Notes under the pieces: generated by a model
Seen by the model: the letters and a program-made list of their open reading frames with translations, nothing else
Databases searched by the model: none
Told to the model about the DNA's origin: nothing
In this document: piece by piece, positions 10,091 to 22,000 of the stretch
Layout: each line of letters begins with the position of its first letter
How positions within the stretch are numbered: position 1 is the first letter of the stretch
Assembly: GCA_964017045.1 (NCBI GenBank)
Contig: OZ024802.1
Coordinates: 26,910,293 to 26,974,292, forward strand
Reading direction: 5' to 3'
DNA: 64,000 nt
Origin: Omphiscola glabra
Taxonomy: Eukaryota; Mollusca; Gastropoda; Lymnaeidae
Translations under genes and position numbers: made by a program

Positions 10091-13000
10091 ATGTTGTGCT
10101 GCAAGACTCCAGTGACCTCCAAAATTGAGGATGAGATGATTCTCGAAGGAAAGGAAATCAAGAGCACGCTGGTTATCTCGCTTGCTTTCCAATTTGTCTT
10201 CACCGCCTTCAATGCCATGCAGGTAAGTCTGCTTCTTGGTCTTAATTAATCAGAGGCTTGGTCGCAATTGGTCAGAGGCTTGGTCTTAATCTTAAGTGGT
10301 CAGAGTCTTTGTCTTAATGTGTCATCAGAGTATTGATCTTAATTAATCAGAGGCTTGGTCGTAATTATTCAGAGGCTTGCTCACAATTAGTCTGAATCTT
10401 GGTCTTAATTAATCAGAGGCTTGGTCGCAATAGGTCAGACGCTTGGTCTTACTTAATCAGAGTCTTGGTCTTAATTGATCAGAGGCTTGGTCTTAATTGA
10501 TCAGAGGCTTGGTCTTAATTGATCAAAGGCTTGGTCTTAATTGATCAGAGTCTTGGTTTTAATTGATCAGAGGCTTGGTCTTAATTGATCAGAGGTTTGG
10601 TCTTAATTAATCATAGGCTTGGTCTTAATTGATCAGAGGCTTGGTCTTAATTGATCAGAGGCTTGGTCTTAATTAATCAGAGGCTTGTCTCCCTTAGCCT
10701 GATAACATACAGAGTTACGTGAAAATCCCATAAGATCACACACAAAAAACAACGAAACAACGAAACGACGAAAATTTCGACTCAAGTCTTCAAGAGCAGA
10801 CGTACTGAGCCAGGCCTGGGTGGCCGAGTAGCCACTTTTTCCTTCTCCAGTCTCCATGTGTCTCAAAGCAGAGCTATTATCCATTGCCAGGTGTCCCTAT
10901 CTGATTTTTATTTGCAATCAATATCGCCGGCCATGAAATAATTAGTCAGTGATTGATTTATTTATTTATTTATTGAGTGCTTACATTTTTTCTGACGGTA
11001 ATTTTGCGTCTTGTTCTATAGACCAACATTTCATCAATGTTTTGGTGATTGTTATTTTGAATATTAATGTCCCATGAATTATCTTATTATAGTAAGAATT
11101 ATTTAGAAAATTCATAGAACAGCGCCAAAACACTTCATGGAGATTAATTTCATAAATTTATTTTTTACAAGACCGTGTGGCGATTTAGTTTCTGGGCAGA
11201 ATGTGGCCTGATTGATATTTATTAATTGTAATATTCCTTTCTATGATCACCTTTGTCCATGCAAACATCTCCAGCACCGTTGATCAACTGGTCTATGCAA
11301 ACGTCTCCAGCACCGTTGATCAACTGGTCTATGCAAACGTCTCCAGCATCGTTGATCAACTTGTCTATGCAAACGTCTCCAGCATCGTTGATCAACTTGT
11401 CTATGCAAACGTCTCCGGCGCCGTTGATCAACCTGTCTATGCAAACATCTCCAGCACCGTTGATCAACTTGTCTATGCAAACGTCTCCAGCACCGTTGAT
11501 CGCCTTGTCTATGCAAACGTCTCCAGCACCGTTGATCAACTTGTCTATGCAAACGTCTTCAGCACCGTTGTTCAACCTGTGTATGCCAACGTCTTCAGCA
11601 CCGATCATCAACATGTGTATGTCAACGTCTCAAGCACCGTTGTTCAACCTGTCTATGCAAACGTCTCCAGAACCGTTGATCAACTTGTCTATGCAAACGT
11701 CTTCAGCACCGTTAATCAACCTATGTCAACGTCTCCAGCACCGTTAATCAACCTGTAAATGTCAACGTCTCCAGCACCGTTAATCAACCTGTTTATGTCA
11801 ACATCTCCAGCACCGTTAATCAACCTGTTTATGTCAACATCTCCAGCGCCGTTGATCAACTGGTCTATGCAAACGTCTCCAATACCGTTGATCAACTTGT
11901 CTATGCAAACGTCTTCAGCACCGTTAATCAACCTGTCTATGTCAACGTCTCCAGCACCGTTAATCAACCTGTCTATGTCAACATCTCCAGCACCGTTGCT
12001 AACAGATTTGTCAAGAGCAGCTGCAATGCCAAATTGGTCTGGGTTAAAATATTCCCATAAGCTACTAAGACTTATATTTTTTTAATTTCTTTTTTTTTAA
12101 ATGGGTTGCTTTGGAAAGGATTGCAGAAAGCTGAATTAATTATTTGATAAAAGAAAAGAATTCTCAAAAGTAGTATTTGGGTCATCTTCTTCTTTCGCAA
12201 ATCTCAAAGGTTTGGTTTACCCTTTTCGACAAATTTTTTAAAGGAATTCCCGATAACTGCGCTAAATGAGATTCTTAAAACAAAAATATCTCAAGTGCGT
12301 TTGGTGCGTAATATTTTATTTTGCTTTTCTGACATAGTTGATGAAATAGTTGGTGAAATAGTTGGTGAAATAGGTGGTGAAATAGTTGGTGAAATAGTTG
12401 GTGAAATAGTTGGTGAAATAGTTGGTGAAATAGTTGGTGAAATAGTTGGTGAAATAGTTGGTGAAATAGTTGGTGAAATAAATCTCCGATGTAAAAGTGG
12501 GTGGGGCATTAGGATATTAATATAGTTCAGGGGCGTGAATAAAATGTGCGGTTGCGAGGAGTGCCGTCTTAATGCATGGGCCCAGTGGGCACTGGCCCAG
12601 GGCCCCGCGCTTGTAGAGGGCCCCACGTTTCTAGGAGACTCAGTCTTATAGAGTCATCATGCTTTACATATATTTTTTATGAATATTGAAAGATTTTGAC
12701 AATCTAATTGGATTTAAAATTACCAATTTTAATCCACGATATATGTGAGCACATTCAAAAATTAATTATATGAATGCGAATCAATGTTGGACAATTTTAA
12801 AACCTTTAAAGGGGAATAACCCTAGTCAACACGTTTTTGAATTTAACGAAATTTAGCTTAATCGAATGTTTGTTTTTATTTTACATTTTTATTCATCTTG
12901 GTGAGTTAGTGGGGAGCAGGAACTGTTTGCCCCCCACCACTGTTTGAGCCCCCCCTTCTCACGGCCCAGGTGTGTTGTGTTGCTAGGGGGCCCCAGTGTA

Positions 13001-16000
13001 CTGCTTGCCCAGGGCCTCCTATGTTGTTAAGATGGCCCTGGTTGCGAGCCTTGGGGAGAGCACTAATTGGGATTCTTATTAAGTGCGTTACTGGTATCGA
13101 TATGTTGTAAAATTTTCAGCCCCACCCCCATTTGCTCGATATTATACAGAAAACGTTATTTTTTATTGTTTTTACCAAATTCCCAGAACCTGCACAGCTC
13201 ACTCCACGATGAACACAGTCTTGGACTCATATGTCTGTCCACCATCTACTTCACGGCCATCGTGTCCAGCATCTTCTCGCCCACCATCATCGGCCTGATG
13301 GGTGCCAAGAATGTCTTGGTGGTCTATTTCTTGGCCCACTGCGTGTACGTGACGGTCAGTTTTTACCCGTCCTTCGCCACCATGGTGCCCGCCGCTGTCT
13401 GTGTAGGGGCGTTCCATGGGTCTGCTTGGAGCAGTCAGGTGGGTTTGGTGTAAATGGGACATTCGATGTTGGTGTGTTTAAGGAAATGAAAGGGTTCTAT
13501 ATTAGGGTTGGTATATTTTGGTAAATAAGGGCTTGTGTGAATCGGGTTTTCGATATTGGCGTAAATTAGGGGCCTGGTACATTTGTGTAAATGAGGGTTT
13601 GTATATCTGGGTTGGAATATTTTGGTAAATTATGGTTGGTTTATTAGTGTAAGTTGGGGTTGGTATATTTGGTTGGTTTATTTTGATAAATAAGGTTTGG
13701 TATATTTGGTTGGTTTGTTTTGGTAAATTAGGTTTGGTATATTTGGTTGGTCTATTTTGGTAAATTAGGTTTGGTATATGTGGTTGGTTTATTTTGGTAA
13801 ATTAGGTTTGGTATATGTATTTGGTTTATTTTGGTAAATTAGGTTTGGTATATTTGGTTGGTTTATTTTGGTAAATTAGGTTTGGTATATTTGGTTGGTT
13901 TATTTTGGTAAATTAGGTTTGGTATATTTGGGTAAAGTATAGATTGTAAATTTATAGGAAAAGAAAATACTTACATTTGAGTAATTCAGCTTTTGCTTGT
14001 ACTAGTAAATTTACAAGGGACTGGAAGTTTTTTTTACCTTTTCTTAAACTGGTTGTTAATTCTGTCCTAACATAAAATTTTTTGGGTTATACTAATTAAA
14101 CTTTTTTGTACGTTTGTTGGTTGTTTTTTGTGTGTATGCGTTTATATAAATAATATGTGTGCGTGCGTGCTGAATATACTTACACAACAAGCTGAACGCT
14201 TGGCTTAAGTTCTATTTAATCACCTTTCAACGCAAATTTTATTCTTTTTTTTCTTTCCATTAAAAGCTAAATTTCAACTGTTTAGATAATAAAATATACA
14301 AATTTTAAAACACTACAAGGGAATCCACAAATACAAATTATGTAACGAAAATCTCTTCAAATATAATGTTCACTAACAGTTGACCAGAGAACCAAAGAAA
14401 AAATTTCCGAATTCCCCCCCCCCCCCCCCCCCGGATTTTTCTCAAATCGGTTTATCAGTATGATTTAATCCTTTACAAATGTTTTTTTTTAGGAAACAAA
14501 ATTCACTTATGCACGGTAGAAAAATCGGTTTATCGATATGATTTTATCCTTTGTAAACGTATTTTAAGGAAAAAACTCACAATGCACGATAGAAACAAAT
14601 GAAATAAATTCAAAACATGACATCAACGTGTCGGCTAAAAGCCTTCTTTGGTGGAAGAAAGAAAAACACTCAAAATAATGAAAATCTAATTAAACAGGAT
14701 AAGTTTATACTTCGGCATCGTCAGAAATTCGGTTTAAAAATATTACGTAGCCAATAAATGTTTTAAATATTTTTAAAATCTACAGGCCCTGTACGTCTCG
14801 GCCAATGCTTACTCGTACTCCAAGCGACCCCATGTTGAGAGCCCTTACGACGTCCTCACGAGGTTCAATCTGTTCTTCTTCGCCACGTTTGCGACCACTC
14901 AAATCGGCGGTAACCTGGTGGCCAGCGCGATCCTGGGCAGCAGTCCTGGCAGTCCTGGCAACTCGAGCGACTCAGAGGCGGCGTTCCAGCACTGCGGCAT
15001 CAACGACTGTCCACATCTGACCAATACAACCGAGGTGAGGACCGGCTTGTGTGAGGCTTTGCATAAAAGTCCGGTCACATACGAACTGTCCGATAATCAT
15101 GCATAGTTGCCCAAATCAATTGACATATCGGTTGGGGCATAGACATAACTGTCCGGGTATGGAAATTTTAGGCCATAGACATAATTTATTTTTCATTGAC
15201 TTACGCTGTTCGGGAGACCCCGGGTACTTTTAACATTTACAACTATTAAAAATCTAAATTAGTTTCTTCAGTAGATACTATTTTTTTCAGGAATTGTATC
15301 TATTTTAAGAGAGTGTAAAATAATTTCATGATAATAGCTTCAATTCAAATTTTTTATGTTTTAGGTGGCAGGGCAACGGGAAATGTTAAACGGTGGTGCT
15401 TGCCAATGTACTAAACGGGGTTGTAAGAGAATAATCTCAAACTCTCGACAGAATATGTGTGGTAGTTAGTTAGTGGTGTTTTAACAGGAGATTTCAAATC
15501 TGAACAAGCTAAATTGACACCCCCAGTTTGCAGAGGAAGAGTAATTGAATTTAAGGACCAAACAAACAAAAATTAACTATGCAAATAATAACAGCGTTAA
15601 CATGTCAACAAAAACAAAAATAAGGTGGGGTGGGGGGCATATTGACAAGTTCCTTCACAACAACAGCGCATGACCTGATACACACCTTTCGTTGGACAAA
15701 CACTATCAGTGAGCAAAAATGTTCGTGAAAAATAAATTAAATTAAATTTCACAAACAATTGAAAGGCGACGAGGGACCCAAAAATTTGGCATGCTTTTTA
15801 ACAAAAAATAAAAGTCTTTACTTATATACTGTGCTCTTTGAAAAAACACTTTCAATAGGCTTTGTACCTTACTCTAACAATAAGTGATTATATTATACAT
15901 TCCTTAAGCTGAAATATGATGATGTCATATTTCAGATGCAGGATCCTGAAAAATGGGCCATTTACACATTGCGCGGAGTGTTCCTGGGATGCACTGTCGG

Positions 16001-19000
16001 CGGCCTGCTGCTCGTGCTTGCCTTGTTGCCGCCATTGCCGAGGAGTGATTGGCTGAAGAAGTCAGTGAGCGTGCGCAGTAACATCACTTCCTGCTTTAGT
16101 GTTCTCGTCACGAGTGACATGCTCCTGCTGGTGCCGCTGATACTCTTCACCTCCATACAGCAGGCCTTTCTAGTGGGAACCTATACTGAGGTAAGCTGGC
16201 GGGGGGAGGGGGGTGTACAGAAGTAATACACCAAGGTATATAGATATACAGCTGGGAGGAGCCACACGAGAGTAGATTCACGATCGATATATGTAGGAGG
16301 GAAAGCTGTACTAGCCATGTACTGAATTTTGGCTATAATACAAACTCTCTCCTTCTCATTAGGAGACATAAATTTTTGTGGGTTTTTTTATCTACCGGCG
16401 GTCGAGTCAGCCGTACTAGTCTGCTGCACCACGTAGAGGCTAAGCGCTTGCAGACATGCCGTCTCCTAGCAGACAAGATCCGTGGTGGGGGTCAGGTCGC
16501 AGGCAACAGAGTCTAGTGACACAGATGCGTACCGAGCACTGTCTGGTCGGCACGTATTTTAACAGGCTAAACCAGTGGTTCTCAACTTTCCTAATGCCGC
16601 GACCCTTTAACATTATTATTATTAAGATGGATTTATATAGCACAGTACCCCAGCCTAGGGCTAGGCTCACTGCGCTTCACATAACATTATACATTTAAAA
16701 ACAATTGGTAAAAAGCAGTACCTCATGTTTTGGTGATCCCCTACCATAACATTTTCTTCGTTGCTACTTCATAAATATGTGTTTTCCGATGGTCTTAGGC
16801 GACCCCTGTGTAAGGGAGTTGCAACCCACAGGCTGAGAACCGCTGGGCTAGACAATAACAGGGACCCTACCTGTCGGCATTGCAACCTGGTCCCAGAAAC
16901 TCTAGCGCATCTGTTGACCAGTGCGATTTACTAGATGTTTCGGGTGAATCCAGGGCGGCGGTCAGGCCCTGTGTTAGGGAAAACGTTACATGGCACAACT
17001 AGGCAGAAGAAGTTGATGGCCAATGTACTAGCTGGGGTCGTAAGAGAGTAATATCAGACCCTCGCCAGAATATGTGCGTTAATTAGGATGTAAAGTTATT
17101 TACACCAAGGTAACAGACAAAGGAAGTCTTTTCCGCAAAATCAGATACCATTGACAGTTTCATTGCTTCCATTTGGTATTGGGGTTGTTTCGGTAGTGGG
17201 GGGGGGGGGGGCGTAGAATGCTATTTTAATTTTGTTTAAATTCTCGTCTCTTTGACATCCACTTTAATCTGAAGACATGGGGAATGCCCGAAAAGGGATG
17301 TCTTTGGAAGAATACAAATATGGTGAAAACGGCGAAAAATAATAAGTCAGTACGTAAAAATTGTAGTTTTTAAGAAATATCGTGCCCCCTTTTCAGTCCA
17401 GATGCAAGACTCAAATAATATAATCCAGTTTTTCTGTCTTTCTGGAACTAACGCTAGAATATTCAAATTCAACCCCTTTAAAATTTATCTCATTAAGGAA
17501 GGGACTGTTTTAACTTTTAAAGTTTTTTTATTTCATAATGTTGCCAAATTTCATGGGATTTAATATGATTCAACCAGTACTACAAATATTTTACCCCTTA
17601 ACTCCCATGCCGCGGACAAGATCCACTCGGGAATGATTGTTATGGATTTTCTTGATCTCTCTATTCCAGTCCTACATAGCGTGCGCCCTGGGCATCCACA
17701 TGGTCGGCTACGCCATGGCGGCCTACGGTGCGACCACTCCAGTGTTTGCCTTCATCATCGCCCGTCTCTCCAGGTTCACTGGCCGCTTCCTGCTCGTCAC
17801 CGTGTCCATGGGCGTGCACATCATCTTGCTGGCGATCCTTCTCCACTGGTCACCGGATGAGGGGGACGTCGTCACGCTCTTTATTGTACCTGCCGTTTGG
17901 GGCGTGGCGGAGAGCGTCCTCCTGGCACAGGCTAACTGTAAGCAGGCGTGTCCGGAAATTCGATCAGAAAGAAATGAGTTCAACGGAAAGTAGCTCGGAC
18001 AGAAGAGTGTTCGAAATGGGATTTCTAAACTCAAAATTTATTTTATTACTTAATTGGTTTTTTTTAAGGGAAAGTGCGTGTGAAAAATTAGGAAAATTTA
18101 AACTTTTTAATAAAAAAAATATATTTGGAGAGTCGTTCGCAAATTACGTCACGCTCAGTGGGGAAGGGATCGAGAATTTGTGACACTTTTTGACAGGAGG
18201 GTCCCAAAATTTGTGAAGTCACCAAAATAATTAATTATAAAATTTTCAAATTTTGAAAAATCTTTAATCGATTAATTTTAAAAACATTAATTTGAGGTTG
18301 ACATTGCCTCAGGTATTATGGGTACCGTGAAACTCGGTCGCGCACACCTTCTGCGCATATTGAAAAATTACACAAAAACTGTTGTGCCCCTTTTACATTC
18401 GGCTCGGGGAGGACTTCGTTTTTATGCGTTTTACGTCACAGTTTTCTAATAATACAATATCTTAATCCATTATGCGAATATGTTAATTGAAGAATAAAAT
18501 AAAATCTTAGTTTAGTTATGAAAATGTATGTTTTGATTTTTTTTAAATATGACGTGACACTAAGTGGGAGGGTGGTAAAGAATTTGTGACACTTTTTGAC
18601 AGGGGGTGGGGCTCTGAAAATGTCATTTTTTTGCGCGACGTAATTTGCGAAAGACCCCTTGGTATTTTTTTTTTCTCATTAAATTATTTCATTTTGATCA
18701 AACTTCCGCTCGAAGAACTTTCCGTTTGAACAACTTCCTGTCTAACAATTTTCTTTCGAAATTATTTCTGGTAACCGTAAGGGAAATGTACTAACATTAA
18801 GGTGCTAATAAGATGTAAAGGAAGGTACCAATCAGTAAGGTACTAGTAGGATGTAGAGAAAGGTACCAGTCAGTAAGATGTAGAGAAAGGTACCGCAGTC
18901 AGTAAGATGTAGAGAAAGGTACCAATCAGTAAGGTGCTAGTAAGATTTAGAGAAAGGTACCAATCAGTAAGATGTAGAGAAAGGTACCTATCATTCAGAT

Positions 19001-22000
19001 GTAGAGAAAGGTACCAATCATTCAGATGTAGAGAAAGGTACCAATCATTCAGATGTAGAGAAAGGTACCAATCATTCAGATGTAGAGAAAGGGACGAATC
19101 GGTTTACATTCACTACATCGTTGAAAAGAACGGAAATTTTCAACAAAGCAAAACGCATACAATAATAAAACTATTAATTCTAGATACCCATAGCCATATT
19201 GTTTAGGGCCTGTTCCTGGGCGTGGTAGAAAACTTTATAAAATTACCATTGGTCAGGGTATATAAAATAATATAATAGTATACCGATGATCTTTATTCAG
19301 CCCCCCCCCCTCACACCCCCCCCCCCCCCCCAAAAAAAAAAAACAGTTGAAATCTGTGAAACGAAATATACGATTTTCCCTCTGTGGTTACAGAAGAAAC
19401 GCTACTTTTGCTAATTATCGAAGGTCAGGGTCGCCCTGAGGTATAACTATGTGACTTTGTATGTTAGGGGCTGTTAGATGGGAAGCTGCTTGGTTGGTCA
19501 TTGATTTGTCAACGTTCAATCTCGAATCGTCTGCAGCTCTAATCTTCGCCCTGAACGTGTCCCAGAAAGAGCCCGCGTTCGCCAACTACCAGGCCTGGAG
19601 AAGTCTGGGCTACTTCGTGACCTTCCTGAACTTGACCTACCTGTGCGTGTCCATAAAGCTCATCCTTTGTTTGACGTGTGCCGCCCTGGGACTGGTGCTC
19701 TACGTCGTTGTGGAATTCCGGACACAGGTAAGGGGTTGATTAACCTTGACCTTCCATTTGCAACCTTGAAATTATGGTATACAGTGTTCAGGGTACGTGG
19801 CCTTGAACTTCCATTTTTAACCATGAACTCTGGTAAGGTGCTGGCCTGTAGCATCGAGCTTTCATTTTGTATTTCTGAACTCTGGTAAGATATCCCGTCA
19901 AAAATGTTCTCTTGAATTGGAGCATTTTTTTTCTAAAACTAGTATCAGAAGCAAAAATGGATGTGATTTAAAAATCAAAAACATGTGAACACTTCACTAT
20001 TAAGCTGTTAAATGTATAAAAGTGAAATCCTCAGTCAGAATACATCCATCGAAACACAAATGTTAACTTCACTGTATGTTAAGGTGTTGTTTTTTATCCA
20101 AAAAAATATATATATATTAAAAGTCACACTTTCTTAGACCCCCCTCCTACCCTACCCCCTCCCTGGCCCGTGTCACAAATTTAGACCCCCTCCCACACAC
20201 ACCCCGAACCCCTCCAGAGACCAGAGCGTGACGTTATGGCAAACAGTATTGACCCTAATATGACTTTCGTGTTCACGACCACTAAGATCAGCTTGTTGTG
20301 CCAAGAGTTTCTCCTATGGTTTTAGGTTTATGGTTTCCCTAAATAAATGTGTATTAAAAAACATAATGATGATATATTGGTATCTTTTTTTTTCTTCCCA
20401 CCCCCTCGTCTCCCACCCCCTTGGCCACAGTTCCGAGAGAGGACAGTGTTTGAGAAGCACGACTCAATAGCCTCGATCTCACCTCGCGGCAGCATCAGAG
20501 CAGACGATGTAAGCAGAACATCCTCTGAGAGATCGAACGTCACATCGCCTCTTATGACCCCCGCAGTAAGTTTACAGCAGGGTTGGGGGGTTCCTTAAGG
20601 ATCTTGCGTGAAGGTGGTCCCCCCACTACCACCCCTTCCCCCAAGCTTTGATGTGTGTGCTCCCGTGCTGTCTCTTGGACGGAGTTCAAAGGCCCTTTGG
20701 GATCAAATAGTACAGCGGTTCTCAACCTGTGGGACGCAACCCCTTTGAGGTCGAACGACCCTTTCCCAGGGTTCGCCTAAGACCATCTGAAAACACATAT
20801 ACTTTACAGTTATGAAGTAGCTATGAAAATAATTGTGTGGTTGGGGGTCGCCACGACATGAGGAACTGTATTAAATGTTCGCGGCATTAGGAAGCTTGAG
20901 AACCACTGAAATAGTACATTGATTCTATTACAGTGGATTTGCCAGACAGGTCATTCAAGGAATCAATCCTGATATTAGTAGTTCACGAGCCCAGCCAAAT
21001 GTCTTCAACTTGGCATTAAAAGTTTTGGTCTGGCACAAGGTCGGCTCAAGGTACCGGCAACTCGGGCAGTTGCCGGGGCGCCAATATCTTAGGTCGCCGC
21101 AAACGATCTTCCGAAATAGGAAAAAGTATTTCATGTGGACGCCATGGAAGAAAAATAGGAAGTGCGATAAAAAGATCTGCTGATCTAAAGGCTAGGGGGA
21201 AAATGGCATCGGTAGGTTAAATGATTCTACTCTCCGAATGCAAGTTAACAAAAACAATATTAGTGTTCATTGTTTGCTAAATAGACAACCTAGGTAATAA
21301 ACTTATTATCTAACCCTTATTTTTTTGTTGTTGGACCTGTATTGTCAGTAACTATAGTAATATTAAGTATAGCTACACTACTAAAGTAATAGCGAATACA
21401 AAATAACTAATTACAATACCTCTTTGTTATTTATCCACTACCAACTTGATGAATCTTTTTTCTCACAGGGACAGACTGTTTTCCACCGTAGGGAACTCTA
21501 TGACGTCATTAGGGAGGCACAGACCGGGTGGCGGAGAAACAGTAGGGCCGGCTTCACCCTGGACATCAGCAGGCTAAGCGCGAGGACCTCTAGAGGCCCG
21601 AACGCCGTGGATATCACGAGCCTGTTCCGGTCCAATGGCGCCAATGCGGCCATGATCAGATCGTTGTCCGAAGGCCACCTAAAGACCCTCAGTGATGGCC
21701 CCGGGACGCTTCTGGTTGTTGAACCATCCTCAACGACAGAGTACAACTACAAGGAGCTACCGGAAAACGACCCTTCTGAAAAGAAGAGCGCTGTAATGCG
21801 AAATAATTTCCTTAGCACTTCCGATGACGATGAATTGTTTCACAAAGGCATCGTCGCTGGTCAGTGTGCCGTCAAACAAAGCTCTAATGACCACTTGGAC
21901 GCGATGCCTAGGGAAATGAAAAAAAGTTTCATCAAACTCTTGAGTGAATCGTTCCAAAAACTGAACGTCGATAACGGGGAGCCGACTCTGACGGATTTCG

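Larger units (their letters stand above)
16385..17095 (+). mobile_element. Non-LTR retrotransposon remnant interrupted by a SPIN-like element
   Basis: Left of the insertion, codons at about 16500-16572 read QMRTEHC..GTYFNRLN. Right of it, from about 16854, they read RDPTCRHCNLVPETLAHLL. This is the common C-terminal motif (R-T-E-H-C ... C-x2-C ... E-T-x2-H) of LINE polyproteins. Frame and order fit one ancestral open frame later split by the hAT insertion at 16573-16845. Stops elsewhere mark it as dead. Confidence 0.7.

Noticed and set aside
11243..12085. Repetitive proteins (ANVSSTVDQLVY and others)
   Set aside because: A 36-bp array in UNC93-like intron 1, open in several frames on both strands at once.
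18934..19206. RFRCRERYQS-type repeat protein
   Set aside because: Minisatellite within UNC93-like intron 5, with no independent support.
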